Below, in pieces: positions 1-7,218 of a DNA stretch of 32,624 bases. This DNA is from Spirosoma fluviale (GTDB lineage Bacteria > Bacteroidota > Bacteroidia > Cytophagales > Spirosomataceae). The position numbers and the translations under genes were made by a program. Numbering within the stretch: position 1 is the first letter of the stretch; every line of letters begins with the position of its first letter. Below the pieces are notes generated by a model. It saw nothing but the letters and a program-made list of their open reading frames with translations. It had not been told where the DNA came from and searched no databases. The stretch is taken from positions 1 to 32,624 of the forward strand of contig CAMDRO010000025.1 in the NCBI GenBank assembly GCA_945906795.1. Reading direction: 5' to 3'.

Positions 1-195
1 ATAAATTGAATCTTGTTTCAAATCTTGTAAGATAGAAAATAGGTTTTGATCTTTACGTTCAATCATGATTTTGTGTTCTCTTACATTTTCAGCAAAAAAT
101 CCAAGAGTTACAGCAGCAAATAGCATCACAAATTCAATAATGTATTCAGCCCATTTCTTTTTATGTGTTGGGTGGTGTGGGTGATTTACTTCCAT
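1..195 (-). CDS. Small membrane-anchored protein, N-terminal part only (runs off the left edge)
   Basis: The minus strand opens with ATG at 195 and stays open for 65 codons to the window edge, so the C-terminus is missing. The N-terminus is His- and Lys-rich (MEVNHPHHPTHKKKW). It is followed by a hydrophobic segment at about residues 18-35 (YIIEFVMLFAAVTLGFFAEN) and then a charged, probably helical stretch. This resembles a widespread Bacteroidota family of unknown function with one N-terminal membrane helix ending in a GFxAEN-type motif; that resemblance is from memory of the family and was not searched. A mediocre -7-like sequence lies just upstream on the minus strand. No function is proposed. 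Confidence 0.75.
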   Translation of the reverse strand, partial: MEVNHPHHPTHKKKWAEYIIEFVMLFAAVTLGFFAENVREHKIMIERKDQNLFSILQDLKQDSIY

Positions 196-275
196 ATTTT
201 ATTATTAAAATTAAAAATAAGATAATGTTTTCAATTATAAACATTCCCAACTATTAAGGCTCCGTTATGTTTTTA

Positions 276-296
276 AAACCTCACGCAAACCTCACG
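276..296. repeat. Tandem 10-nt repeat, period 11, beside tRNA-Glu
   Basis: AAACCTCACG occurs at 276-285 and again at 287-296, i.e. one helical turn apart. It lies in the non-coding stretch 196-476 between the left-edge gene and the tRNA-Glu terminator. No reading frame of useful length was found in this stretch on either strand. Function unknown. Confidence 0.6.
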
Positions 297-449
297 TAGC
301 AAAGGACCCACGATTTAACGTAAGTCCTTGATTTTCATGTAGCGAGAATGAAGATTTGTAAATCGTCAGCAAAAGTAGACCGGAAGAGGTTATTTCTTTA
401 CTTCGTTTAAATTTAAAAGAAGTTAAATTTCGATCGAAAACACCTCTCG

Positions 450-470
450 TGCTACCACTTCTGCTACCAC
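450..470. repeat. Tandem 9-nt repeat, period 12, beside tRNA-Glu
   Basis: TGCTACCAC occurs at 450-458 and 462-470. Together with the pair at 276-296 this gives two phased tandem repeats in about 200 nt next to a tRNA gene. That arrangement can be found at integrase attachment sites, but no integrase gene or duplicated tRNA end is visible here. Confidence 0.6.
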
Positions 471-476
471 CCCCGT

Positions 477-510
477 AAAATAAAAGAAACCACTCGCCCT
501 GAGTGGTTTC
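477..510 (-). terminator. Intrinsic terminator of tRNA-Glu
   Basis: A perfect 10-bp stem (486-495 with 501-510, GAAACCACTC/GAGTGGTTTC) has a 5-nt loop. Read on the minus strand it starts one nucleotide after the tRNA CCA end and is followed by TTTTATTTTA. It is the natural end of the tRNA transcript. Confidence 0.9.
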
Positions 511-585
511 TGGTAGTCCGTACGGGAATCGAACCCGTGTTTCATCCGTGAAAGGGACGTGTCCTAACCCCTAGACGAACGGACC
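511..585 (-). tRNA. tRNA-Glu (anticodon TTC)
   Basis: The reverse complement folds into a full cloverleaf of 75 nt including an encoded CCA. It has a 7-bp acceptor (GGTCCGT with ACGGACT, including a G-U pair at 1-72), a D-arm GTCT/GGAC, an anticodon stem CGTCC/GGATG around the 7-nt loop CTTTCAC, and a T-arm ACGGG-TTCGATT-CCCGT. The anticodon TTC reads Glu codons. It is a single gene with its own consensus promoter upstream and a terminator immediately downstream, so it is probably transcribed alone. It would supply Glu-tRNA for translation, and in bacteria using the C5 pathway also for tetrapyrrole synthesis. Confidence 0.96.
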
Positions 586-604
586 AAAACTGAATTTGGT
601 GGCA

Positions 605-635
605 CAAAGGTAGCAGTTTTTGAGAAAGATTCAAA
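605..635 (-). promoter_or_regulatory. Consensus Bacteroidota promoter of tRNA-Glu
   Basis: On the minus strand TTTG (635-632) is followed after exactly 19 nt by TACCTTTG (612-605), the full -33/-7 consensus of the Bacteroidota housekeeping sigma factor. The tRNA 5' end lies 19 nt further on, which leaves a short leader to be removed by RNase P. Confidence 0.9.
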
Positions 636-713
636 ATAGTCGATTAAAATAAATAGATAATAAATCTAAATAAATTTCGCTATTTTAGCCTATTAATTGA
701 TTTAGAAGCCTTT

Positions 714-2612
714 ATGTCCGAAGTACTCCCCCATTCTCTTCTTAGTGATTTCGATATTTCCCTGTTCCTACACGGCAAGCATTCAAGACTTTACGAAAAA
801 TTAGGGGCTTTTGAAATAACAAAAGAAGGCATAAAAGGAACATTTTTTGCCGTTTGGGCTCCTAATGCACAATCCGTTCAAGTATTAGGCAACTTTAATT
901 TTTGGGATAAAGAATCACATACCTTATTTCCACGTTGGGATTCCTCTGGTATCTGGGAAGGTTTTATTCCCCATGTCCACACCGGGGAAACCTATAAATT
1001 TGGGATAAAAACAAAAGAAGGAAACTATCTAGAAAAATTAGACCCTTTCGGTCTTTATTGTGAAACCCCTCCAAAAACCGCTAGCATTGTTTGGAATACC
1101 TACAAAGAATGGAAAGACCAGGCATGGATGAAAAACAGGCCGACTCATAATAGCTTGAAATCACCCATGTCCATCTATGAAGTTCATCTGGGCTCATGGC
1201 AAAAAACACTCGACAATCAATACCTGTCCTATGAGGATTTAAGCTATAAATTGGTCGCCTATGTAAAAGAAATGGGCTTTACTCACGTGGAATTTATGCC
1301 CATCATGGAGCATCCCTACGCACCTTCATGGGGCTACCAAATCACCGGTTATTTTGCACCATCTTCCCGGTTTGGAGATCCACAGGGATTCATGAATTTA
1401 GTCGAAAAATTGCATGAGGCCAATATAGGGATTATTTTAGACTGGGTACCCTCCCACTTTCCTGGGGATGAACATGGACTTCGGAATTTTGACGGAACCT
1501 GTTTATTTGAACACCCCGATCCTAAAAAGGGCTATCATCCCGACTGGAAATCCTATATTTTCGATTATGGACGAAAGGAAGTCAGAAGTTTTTTACTATC
1601 CAATGCTGCTTTCTGGCTTGATCGTTATCACATCGATGGCCTGCGCGTAGATGCGGTGGCCTCTATGCTGTACTTGGATTACTCCCGAAACGAAGGAGAA
1701 TGGGAGCCAAATGCCCTGGGTGGGAACCATAACCTGGACTCTATTTCATTTCTCCAAGAGCTAAACTCCCAATTATTTGCAGAATTTCCTGACATCCAAA
1801 TGATTGCCGAGGAATCCACCAGCTTTCCCGGGGTAACCAAACCTGTGCACCATGGCGGCCTAGGTTTTAGCCAAAAATGGATGATGGGTTGGATGAATGA
1901 TACCCTTAGGTTTTTTCAAAAAGATCCCATTTATCGCCAACACCACCTAAATGAATTGACATTTTCACTGATATACGCCTTTGCTGAAAACTTTTGCCTT
2001 CCCCTTTCTCACGATGAAGTGGTCTACGGAAAGGGAGCCCTTCTTCAAAAAATGCCCGGGGATGATTGGCAAAAATTTGCGAACCTCCGATTGCTTTTCA
2101 GTGAACAATTTATGCACCCAGGCACTAAATTAATTTTTCAAGGCGGTGAGTTTGGCCAATTTAATGAATGGAATCACGACCAAAGTCTCGACTGGCATTT
2201 GGCCGATATACCCGCACACCAAGGAATTCAAAATACCGTCAAAGCACTCAATAAACTCTACCGGCAAGAACCCGCTTTGCACCTAAAACAATTCGATTAC
2301 GGTGGATTTGAATGGATCGAAGGAAATGACCAAGGAAATACGGTCATCAGCTTTTTAAGAAAGGGAGAAACAGCGAAGCAACAAATCATCGTGATCCTGA
2401 ACCTAACTCCTATTCCTAGAGAAAACTACCGAATTGGAGTACCATTGCCTGGCGTTTGGAAAGTGATTTTCAATTCAGATCAAGGAATTTATGGCGGTAG
2501 CGATTATCCAATTTCAGGTGCTGTGATGACGGAGGCAATCAATTGGCAAGGAAAAGCATTCTCCATATCCACCAACCTACCCCCTCTTTCTGCTCTGGTA
2601 TTAAAGGCTTAA
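714..2612 (+). CDS. glgB: 1,4-alpha-glucan branching enzyme (GH13)
   Basis: GlgB cuts alpha-1,4 glucan chains and re-attaches the piece as an alpha-1,6 branch during glycogen synthesis in the cytoplasm. The 632-residue protein has an N-terminal CBM48-type beta-sandwich (about residues 30-120, GTFFAVWAPNAQSVQVLGNF). A GH13 barrel follows, with all catalytic residues present: nucleophile D313 in GLRVDAVASM, acid/base E366 in MIAEES and transition-state stabiliser D434 in LSHDEV. A C-terminal beta domain completes it. The length is normal for the short bacterial form. The ATG at 714 has only a one-mismatch -7-like box upstream (TATTTTAG, 682-689). No other glycogen gene (glgA, glgC, glgP) is in the window, so the enzyme stands alone here. 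Confidence 0.96.
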   Translation: MSEVLPHSLLSDFDISLFLHGKHSRLYEKLGAFEITKEGIKGTFFAVWAPNAQSVQVLGNFNFWDKESHTLFPRWDSSGIWEGFIPHVHTGETYKFGIKTKEGNYLEKLDPFGLYCETPPKTASIVWNTYKEWKDQAWMKNRPTHNSLKSPMSIYEVHLGSWQKTLDNQYLSYEDLSYKLVAYVKEMGFTHVEFMPIMEHPYAPSWGYQITGYFAPSSRFGDPQGFMNLVEKLHEANIGIILDWVPSHFPGDEHGLRNFDGTCLFEHPDPKKGYHPDWKSYIFDYGRKEVRSFLLSNAAFWLDRYHIDGLRVDAVASMLYLDYSRNEGEWEPNALGGNHNLDSISFLQELNSQLFAEFPDIQMIAEESTSFPGVTKPVHHGGLGFSQKWMMGWMNDTLRFFQKDPIYRQHHLNELTFSLIYAFAENFCLPLSHDEVVYGKGALLQKMPGDDWQKFANLRLLFSEQFMHPGTKLIFQGGEFGQFNEWNHDQSLDWHLADIPAHQGIQNTVKALNKLYRQEPALHLKQFDYGGFEWIEGNDQGNTVISFLRKGETAKQQIIVILNLTPIPRENYRIGVPLPGVWKVIFNSDQGIYGGSDYPISGAVMTEAINWQGKAFSISTNLPPLSALVLKA

Positions 2613-2615
2613 AAC

Positions 2616-2648
2616 AATAAAGACTCAGAAAAATCCCGAGCCTTTATT
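2616..2648 (-). terminator. Probable terminator between glgB and the pyrF-DUF2721 pair
   Basis: An 11-nt inverted repeat spans 2616-2626 and 2638-2648. Read on the minus strand all 11 positions pair (one G-U), and the stem is followed by GTTTT. Read on the plus strand the same position is an A-C mismatch and the T-run is missing. It therefore suits the minus-strand transcript better, although it lies about 115 nt after that operon's last stop codon and just after glgB. The A/T-rich gap 2649-2762 holds nothing else I can support. Confidence 0.55.
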
Positions 2649-2762
2649 CAATCCGCCTAAGTAGTATTTTTGTATCCTTTCGGTTTTTATATCAATTTTG
2701 TACACAAAAATAATAAAAATTTCATATTTTAAATACTATTAGAATATATTTTTATTTTATAT

Positions 2763-3164
2763 TCATTTTCCAAGAACATCTTCCATGTCAGATAATTCCA
2801 CTTCCAGCGCTTTGGTCGAGATCGTGATTTCCCATGCACTCAATCCTAATGCAATGCTCATACATAGTAAACCTAATCCGAAAAACCAACGAGCAATCAA
2901 TTGCTCATTCATGAACAATAAAAACATGCATATCACACTCAAGATCAAACTCACAATCGCAATAATCTGCATATATTGAATCAATGACATGCGTAAACGT
3001 AAATTTTGAATCTGCTTTAAAATGGATTCAGCAGGATTTTTCTGAAATTTTTCGTGCAATCCTCGGATCAAGGAGGCTATCGACATAAATCGATTTGTAA
3101 AGGCAATCATCAACAAGGAAACTGTTGAAAACAATAATGCGGGGGTTCCTATGCCTAATTCCAT
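2763..3164 (-). CDS. DUF2721 family membrane protein
   Basis: This 133-residue protein matches the DUF2721 pattern. It has an N-terminal hydrophobic segment (TPALLFSTVSLLMIAFTNRF, residues 8-27) running into the conserved NRF...LIRGLH region, then a basic, probably helical linker. Two further hydrophobic segments follow at about residues 65-85 and 91-112. It is predicted to sit in the inner membrane. The function of the family is not known. It starts 3 nt after the pyrF stop codon, so the two genes are almost certainly cotranscribed. Nothing in the sequence links it functionally to pyrimidine synthesis. Confidence 0.85.
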   Translation of the reverse strand: MELGIGTPALLFSTVSLLMIAFTNRFMSIASLIRGLHEKFQKNPAESILKQIQNLRLRMSLIQYMQIIAIVSLILSVICMFLLFMNEQLIARWFFGLGLLCMSIALGLSAWEITISTKALEVELSDMEDVLGK

Positions 3165-3167
3165 AAT

Positions 3168-3995
3168 TTATTTTATCCAAAATTGATCTAAATACATACT
3201 CATTTCTTCCTTGATTTTTTTAGCCTCTCTCGCAGCAGAAACCGACGTGTCATCTCCCGCATATAGAATGCCACGAGAGGAATTAACTAATAAACCCACC
3301 TTCGAATTCATGGCATACTTAGCCACATCTTCTAAATTTCCTCCCTGTGCTCCCACCCCAGGAACTAAAAAAAAATGATCTGGGGCAATCTGCCGGACAT
3401 GCTTCAAATAATCAGTTCTTGTAGCTCCTACCACAAACATTAATTGGTCCACCCCACCCCATTCCATCGACTTCCGCATCACATGCTCATAAAGCGGTAT
3501 ATTATTTTCATCTCGGAGCCATTGGAAATCTGCACTCCCCTCATTCGAGGTTAGGGCCAATAAAATAACCCACTTATCTTCAAAGCTTAAAAAAGGAGTC
3601 ACCGAATCTTTCCCCATGTAGGGCGCTACGGTAATCGAATCAAAATTAAATCCACTCGATGCCGACTCAAAAAAAGTCTGTGCATACTTTAACGCCGTAT
3701 TTCCAATATCCCCACGCTTAGCATCGGCAATGGTAAAAACATTTTTGGGTATATAATCCATGGTCTTTTGCAAACTTTCCCAACCTTTTGGCCCCAAAGC
3801 CTCATAAAAAGCAATATTGGGCTTGTAAGCCACCGCATATTTCTCCGTGGCCTCAATGACCGCCTTATTGAAAGCAAAAATTGGATCCGATTCTTTTTGA
3901 AAATTTGATGGAATTAATCGAGGGTCAGAATCTAAGCCTACGCATAAAAATGAGCCCTTTGATTCGATTTGTTGAACTAATTGAATGGAATTCAT
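3168..3995 (-). CDS. pyrF: Orotidine 5'-phosphate decarboxylase, subfamily 2
   Basis: PyrF catalyses the last step of UMP synthesis, decarboxylating OMP to UMP in the cytoplasm. The 275-residue length and the signature ADAKRGDIGNTA (residues 90-101), with catalytic Asp91/Lys93/Asp96, are those of the longer bacterial subfamily 2. Other supporting motifs are FLCVGLDSDP (17-25), VAPYMGKDS, and VPGVGAQGG near the phosphate-binding loop. The ATG start at 3995 is the only sensible one. It heads a two-gene operon with the DUF2721 gene and is transcribed away from rfbC. The pyrR-pyrB pair lies 0.7 kb away on the other strand, so the locus is a loose pyrimidine cluster. No clear consensus promoter is seen in 3996-4108. 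Confidence 0.96.
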   Translation of the reverse strand: MNSIQLVQQIESKGSFLCVGLDSDPRLIPSNFQKESDPIFAFNKAVIEATEKYAVAYKPNIAFYEALGPKGWESLQKTMDYIPKNVFTIADAKRGDIGNTALKYAQTFFESASSGFNFDSITVAPYMGKDSVTPFLSFEDKWVILLALTSNEGSADFQWLRDENNIPLYEHVMRKSMEWGGVDQLMFVVGATRTDYLKHVRQIAPDHFFLVPGVGAQGGNLEDVAKYAMNSKVGLLVNSSRGILYAGDDTSVSAAREAKKIKEEMSMYLDQFWIK

Positions 3996-4108
3996 GTCGT
4001 TTTGAAAAGAAGGCTTTGTATTAATGCCTAAATATCAATAATTTTGACACAAATAAAGGTCTTTCCTACGCAAAATCAAACAAAGGTTGGCCAAAATTAC
4101 CGGATTCT

Positions 4109-4651
4109 ATGCAATTTATAAAACACCAACTCCCCGGAGTTATTGAATGTGTTCCCACTAAGTTTTTTGACGAAAGAGGTCATTTCTATGAGTCTTACAA
4201 TCAAAATTTATTTTCGGGCAACGGGATTTCAGAAAATTTTGTTCAAGATAATTACTCTTTTTCCATCGCTGGTGTTTTAAGAGGTTTACATTTTCAAAAA
4301 GACCCACATGCACAAGGCAAATTAGTACGTTGCATGACTGGAAAAGTAATCGATATCATTGTGGACCTACGCAAAAGTTCAGCGACCTTTGGGCAGCATG
4401 AAAAGTTTGAATTAACGGCAGAAAAAGGCAATATGCTCTATGTTCCGACTGGTTTTGCTCATGGATTTATCGCCTTAGAAGAAACTATATTTGTGTATAA
4501 ATGCACTGATTTTTGGAACAAAAATGCGGAGTCAGGAATTCGTTGGAATGACCCTGAATTAGCCATTGATTGGAGCTTTGAAAATCCGATTATCTCAGAT
4601 AAAGACCAAGTGTTACCTCTATTTGATTTAAACGAGACTATATTTAATTAA
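4109..4651 (+). CDS. rfbC: dTDP-4-dehydrorhamnose 3,5-epimerase
   Basis: RfbC (RmlC) epimerises C3 and C5 of dTDP-4-keto-6-deoxy-glucose, the third step in dTDP-L-rhamnose synthesis for surface polysaccharide. The 180-residue protein shows the cupin core with the family signature at DERGHFYESY (21-30). The catalytic His61 lies in VLRGLHFQ, and VPTGFAHGF (112-120) and the conserved Tyr130 in VYKCTDFW are also present. The length is typical. The other rml genes are absent from the window, so it is separated from its pathway. It sits between pyrF and pyrR, 34 nt before pyrR, but pyrR has its own promoter box, so cotranscription is not required. Confidence 0.95.
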   Translation: MQFIKHQLPGVIECVPTKFFDERGHFYESYNQNLFSGNGISENFVQDNYSFSIAGVLRGLHFQKDPHAQGKLVRCMTGKVIDIIVDLRKSSATFGQHEKFELTAEKGNMLYVPTGFAHGFIALEETIFVYKCTDFWNKNAESGIRWNDPELAIDWSFENPIISDKDQVLPLFDLNETIFN

Positions 4652-4672
4652 TAATTGCTCAGAAAATTTTAA

Positions 4673-4680
4673 TACCTTTG
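4673..4680 (+). promoter_or_regulatory. -7 promoter box of pyrR, placed for a leaderless transcript
   Basis: TACCTTTG is a perfect -7 box and ends only 5 nt before the pyrR ATG at 4686. A transcript started from it would begin at or next to the start codon. The nearest upstream TTG (4655-4657) is 15 nt away, closer than the usual 19-20 nt. Confidence 0.65.
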
Positions 4681-4685
4681 CAGCA

Positions 4686-5222
4686 ATGACTCGCAAGCTG
4701 ATTCTATCAAGCCCATTGTTGGAAATAACCATCTCAAGGTTATGCCAAGAGCTCATTGAAAATCAAATCATCGGAACAGAAACAGTTATTCTAGGTTTAC
4801 AACCCAGAGGTATTTATTTTGCTGAAAGGTTAGCCGCTGAATTAAGTAAGCATTTAGAAAATCCACCAGCACTAGGAAAAATAGATGCCACATTTTATCG
4901 GGATGACTTCAGAAGAGGCGGTCCTTTATCACCCAACTCAACAGAAATACCCTTTTTGGTCGAAAATAAACGTGTTATTTTAGTAGATGACGTCTTAGCC
5001 ACTGGCCGAATGGTTCGAGCTGCCATGGATGCTTTAAACGCGTTTGGCCGACCCGCCAAAGTAGAACTTTGCGTACTCATCGACCGAATTTATAGTCGAG
5101 ATTTACCCATACACCCTGATTATGTAGGTAAAAGTGTCAATACGTTAACCACCGAAAAAGTGTTAGTGGAATGGACGGAACAGGGACATGAAGCAGATAA
5201 AATTTGGTTAATTACCCAATAA
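4686..5222 (+). CDS. pyrR: PyrR: pyrimidine regulatory protein / uracil phosphoribosyltransferase
   Basis: PyrR-family proteins make UMP from uracil and PRPP, and in many bacteria bind pyr mRNA leaders to control attenuation. The 178-residue protein has the type I PRTase fold. The PRPP-binding motif is VILVDDVLATGRMVRAA (residues 97-113, acidic pair D101-D102), and the N-terminal phosphoribosyl loop is GLQPRGIYFAERL. The length fits the family. pyrB follows after 6 nt, so they form an operon. The promoter box lies right at the start codon, leaving no room for an attenuator leader before pyrR. Any regulatory role must therefore act elsewhere, and here the protein may serve mainly as a UPRTase. 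Confidence 0.93.
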   Translation: MTRKLILSSPLLEITISRLCQELIENQIIGTETVILGLQPRGIYFAERLAAELSKHLENPPALGKIDATFYRDDFRRGGPLSPNSTEIPFLVENKRVILVDDVLATGRMVRAAMDALNAFGRPAKVELCVLIDRIYSRDLPIHPDYVGKSVNTLTTEKVLVEWTEQGHEADKIWLITQ

Positions 5223-5228
5223 AGAAAT

Positions 5229-6146
5229 ATGTTAACATCGCCACACTTATTAGGAATTAAAGATTTAAATGCAGAATCCATTGACCTAATTGTAAAAACG
5301 GCCAAGGAATTCAAAGAGGTCCTCAATAGACCCATTAAAAAAGTCCCTTCCCTGCGTGATGTCACGATTGCCAATGTATTTTTTGAAAACTCCACCCGCA
5401 CCCGATTATCTTTTGAACTAGCCGAAAAAAGATTATCGGCCGATACCATCAATTTCTCAGCGTCCAGTAGCTCCGTAAAAAAAGGAGAAACCCTATTAGA
5501 TACAGTCAACAATATTTTAGCCATGAAAGTCGACATGATCGTCATGCGGCACTCGAGTCCCGGGGCTCCACATTATTTGGCCAAACACATTAAAGCGAAT
5601 ATCATCAATGCCGGTGACGGTACCCACGAACATCCGACCCAAGCGCTTTTGGACACTTATTCACTTCGTGAAAAATTGGGGGATTTAGCCGGTAAAAAAA
5701 TAGCGATCGTAGGAGATATTTTACACTCTCGCGTGGCACTATCCAATATTTATGCCCTGAAAAAACAAGGAGCAGAAGTTCGCTTGTGTGGCCCTAGCAC
5801 GCTCATTCCTAAACATATTCAATCTTTAGGCGTCGAAGTTTCACATGATGTCAAAAGTACCCTCGCCTGGTGCGATGCCGCAAATGTGTTGAGGATACAA
5901 TTGGAACGCCAACAAATTAAATACTTTCCAAGCCTTCGTGAATACGCGCAATCGTTCGGAATTACTCGAAAAATGTTGGATGAATTACCCAAAGAAATCG
6001 TATTAATGCACCCTGGGCCGATCAACCGAGGAGTAGAATTAAGTTCAGATGCGGCGGATTCACCTCATTCGATCATCTTAGACCAAGTAGAAAATGGAGT
6101 GGCTATTCGAATGGCGGTTCTCTACCTACTTGCTTCCAGAGGATAA
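5229..6146 (+). CDS. pyrB: Aspartate carbamoyltransferase, catalytic subunit
   Basis: PyrB joins carbamoyl phosphate and aspartate, the committed step of pyrimidine synthesis. The 305-residue length is normal. The carbamoyl-phosphate loop FFENSTRTRLSFE (51-63), the second-subunit loop region SSSVKKGETLLDT, the HPTQALLD motif (135-142) and MHPGPINRGVEL near the C-terminus are all present. It starts 6 nt after pyrR, in an operon with it. No pyrI regulatory subunit follows. Its last 21 nt overlap the 3' end of the convergent GT9 gene. An opposite-strand open frame across the pyrR-pyrB junction is a shadow. Confidence 0.96.
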   Translation: MLTSPHLLGIKDLNAESIDLIVKTAKEFKEVLNRPIKKVPSLRDVTIANVFFENSTRTRLSFELAEKRLSADTINFSASSSSVKKGETLLDTVNNILAMKVDMIVMRHSSPGAPHYLAKHIKANIINAGDGTHEHPTQALLDTYSLREKLGDLAGKKIAIVGDILHSRVALSNIYALKKQGAEVRLCGPSTLIPKHIQSLGVEVSHDVKSTLAWCDAANVLRIQLERQQIKYFPSLREYAQSFGITRKMLDELPKEIVLMHPGPINRGVELSSDAADSPHSIILDQVENGVAIRMAVLYLLASRG

Positions 6147-7151
6147 AAATTCCTGATAGGCTTCAAACATTTCATTCACGTCAATCAAATTTGCGCAATT
6201 AAAATGAATTTCTGGGCATGATTTCTTTCCATGATCACCACATGGCCTACATGTAAGTTTTTCCTTCACCTCAATGATTTTATGTTTTTCTGCCAAAGGC
6301 CCAAAGCCAAAAGCAGGAATCGTGGAACAAAAAATAGCCACGGTCGGCGTATTCACTGCTGAACATAGATGCAATGGACCCGAATCATTCACAAAACTCA
6401 TTTGACTATGCTTAAAAACAGACAAGGCTTCTAACAAATTAAATCGACCACAGGCATTTTGAATTTTACGTGAATCATTTGAAAAAGCTTGCTCAATTTC
6501 ATCCGAAAGATGTTTTTCAGCCAAAGAACCCATTAATACAATTTTTAGATCCCTAGGCAATAAACGAATAAAATCCATCCATTTTTGAACCGGGAATCGC
6601 TTGGTTTCCCACACAGAACCTGGGGAAATACAGAGGTAATTTTTAGGCTGCAAATCGCTTGGCAGTTGGCCTGCAAGACCAGCATCTAAAAATGGCTTAT
6701 GCAATGTCCCCCCCAGCCATGAAGCCAGCAATTGCGTATTTCTTTCAATTTCATGTTTTCCTTGACCAAATTCATGCGGAACTTTTTCGTCGAAAAACAA
6801 GGATAGCGGGTTTTTATCAAAACCAACAACTTTTTTAGCGCCGATGGAAATGCTTAAAAGGCCCATGCCAAAAAAACGTTGGGCGACAAAAACCTGATCA
6901 AATTTTTCTTTAGCCAATTCATGGCGCAATGCCCACCAAGATTTCAACTTATCCGCTTTATCATAAGTCCAAACTTGGCCCAAGTTTTTATGCGTATAAG
7001 CTTTGAATACGTCCTCAAATCCTTTTCGAATCAATACATGAATCGACGTGTTTGGGCTTTCAATTCTAATTTTCTCCAACAAAGACGTAAGCAAAACCGC
7101 ATCTCCTAAAAAGGCTGTTTGAATAATTAATACCTTAGAGACCTGCGTCAT
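6126..7151 (-). CDS. Glycosyltransferase family 9 (heptosyltransferase-like) protein
   Basis: GT9 enzymes transfer sugars, classically heptose from an ADP-sugar, onto the lipopolysaccharide core at the inner face of the inner membrane. The 341-residue protein has the N-terminal Rossmann start KVLIIQTAFLGDAVLLTSLL (6-25). In the C-terminal domain it has SPGSVWETKRFP and the nucleotide-binding NDSGPLHLCSAVNTPTVAIF. A Cys-rich tail (LTCRPCGDHGKKSCPEIHFNC) is typical of family members and may bind metal. The exact sugar and acceptor cannot be read from sequence. It overlaps pyrB by 21 nt convergently and is divergent from the M16 peptidase gene. No clear promoter is seen. Confidence 0.9.
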   Translation of the reverse strand: MTQVSKVLIIQTAFLGDAVLLTSLLEKIRIESPNTSIHVLIRKGFEDVFKAYTHKNLGQVWTYDKADKLKSWWALRHELAKEKFDQVFVAQRFFGMGLLSISIGAKKVVGFDKNPLSLFFDEKVPHEFGQGKHEIERNTQLLASWLGGTLHKPFLDAGLAGQLPSDLQPKNYLCISPGSVWETKRFPVQKWMDFIRLLPRDLKIVLMGSLAEKHLSDEIEQAFSNDSRKIQNACGRFNLLEALSVFKHSQMSFVNDSGPLHLCSAVNTPTVAIFCSTIPAFGFGPLAEKHKIIEVKEKLTCRPCGDHGKKSCPEIHFNCANLIDVNEMFEAYQEFLSSGSK

Positions 7152-7218
7152 GAAAGAAAAATGAGTGATTCGATATAAAATTAATTAATTTTAAGATCTT
7201 TTTGGTAAAAACCCCTTT

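Noticed and set aside
5120-5545. 141-codon open frame on the minus strand across pyrR-pyrB
   Set aside because: It lies fully opposite two well-supported genes and has no family features; it is a codon-bias shadow.
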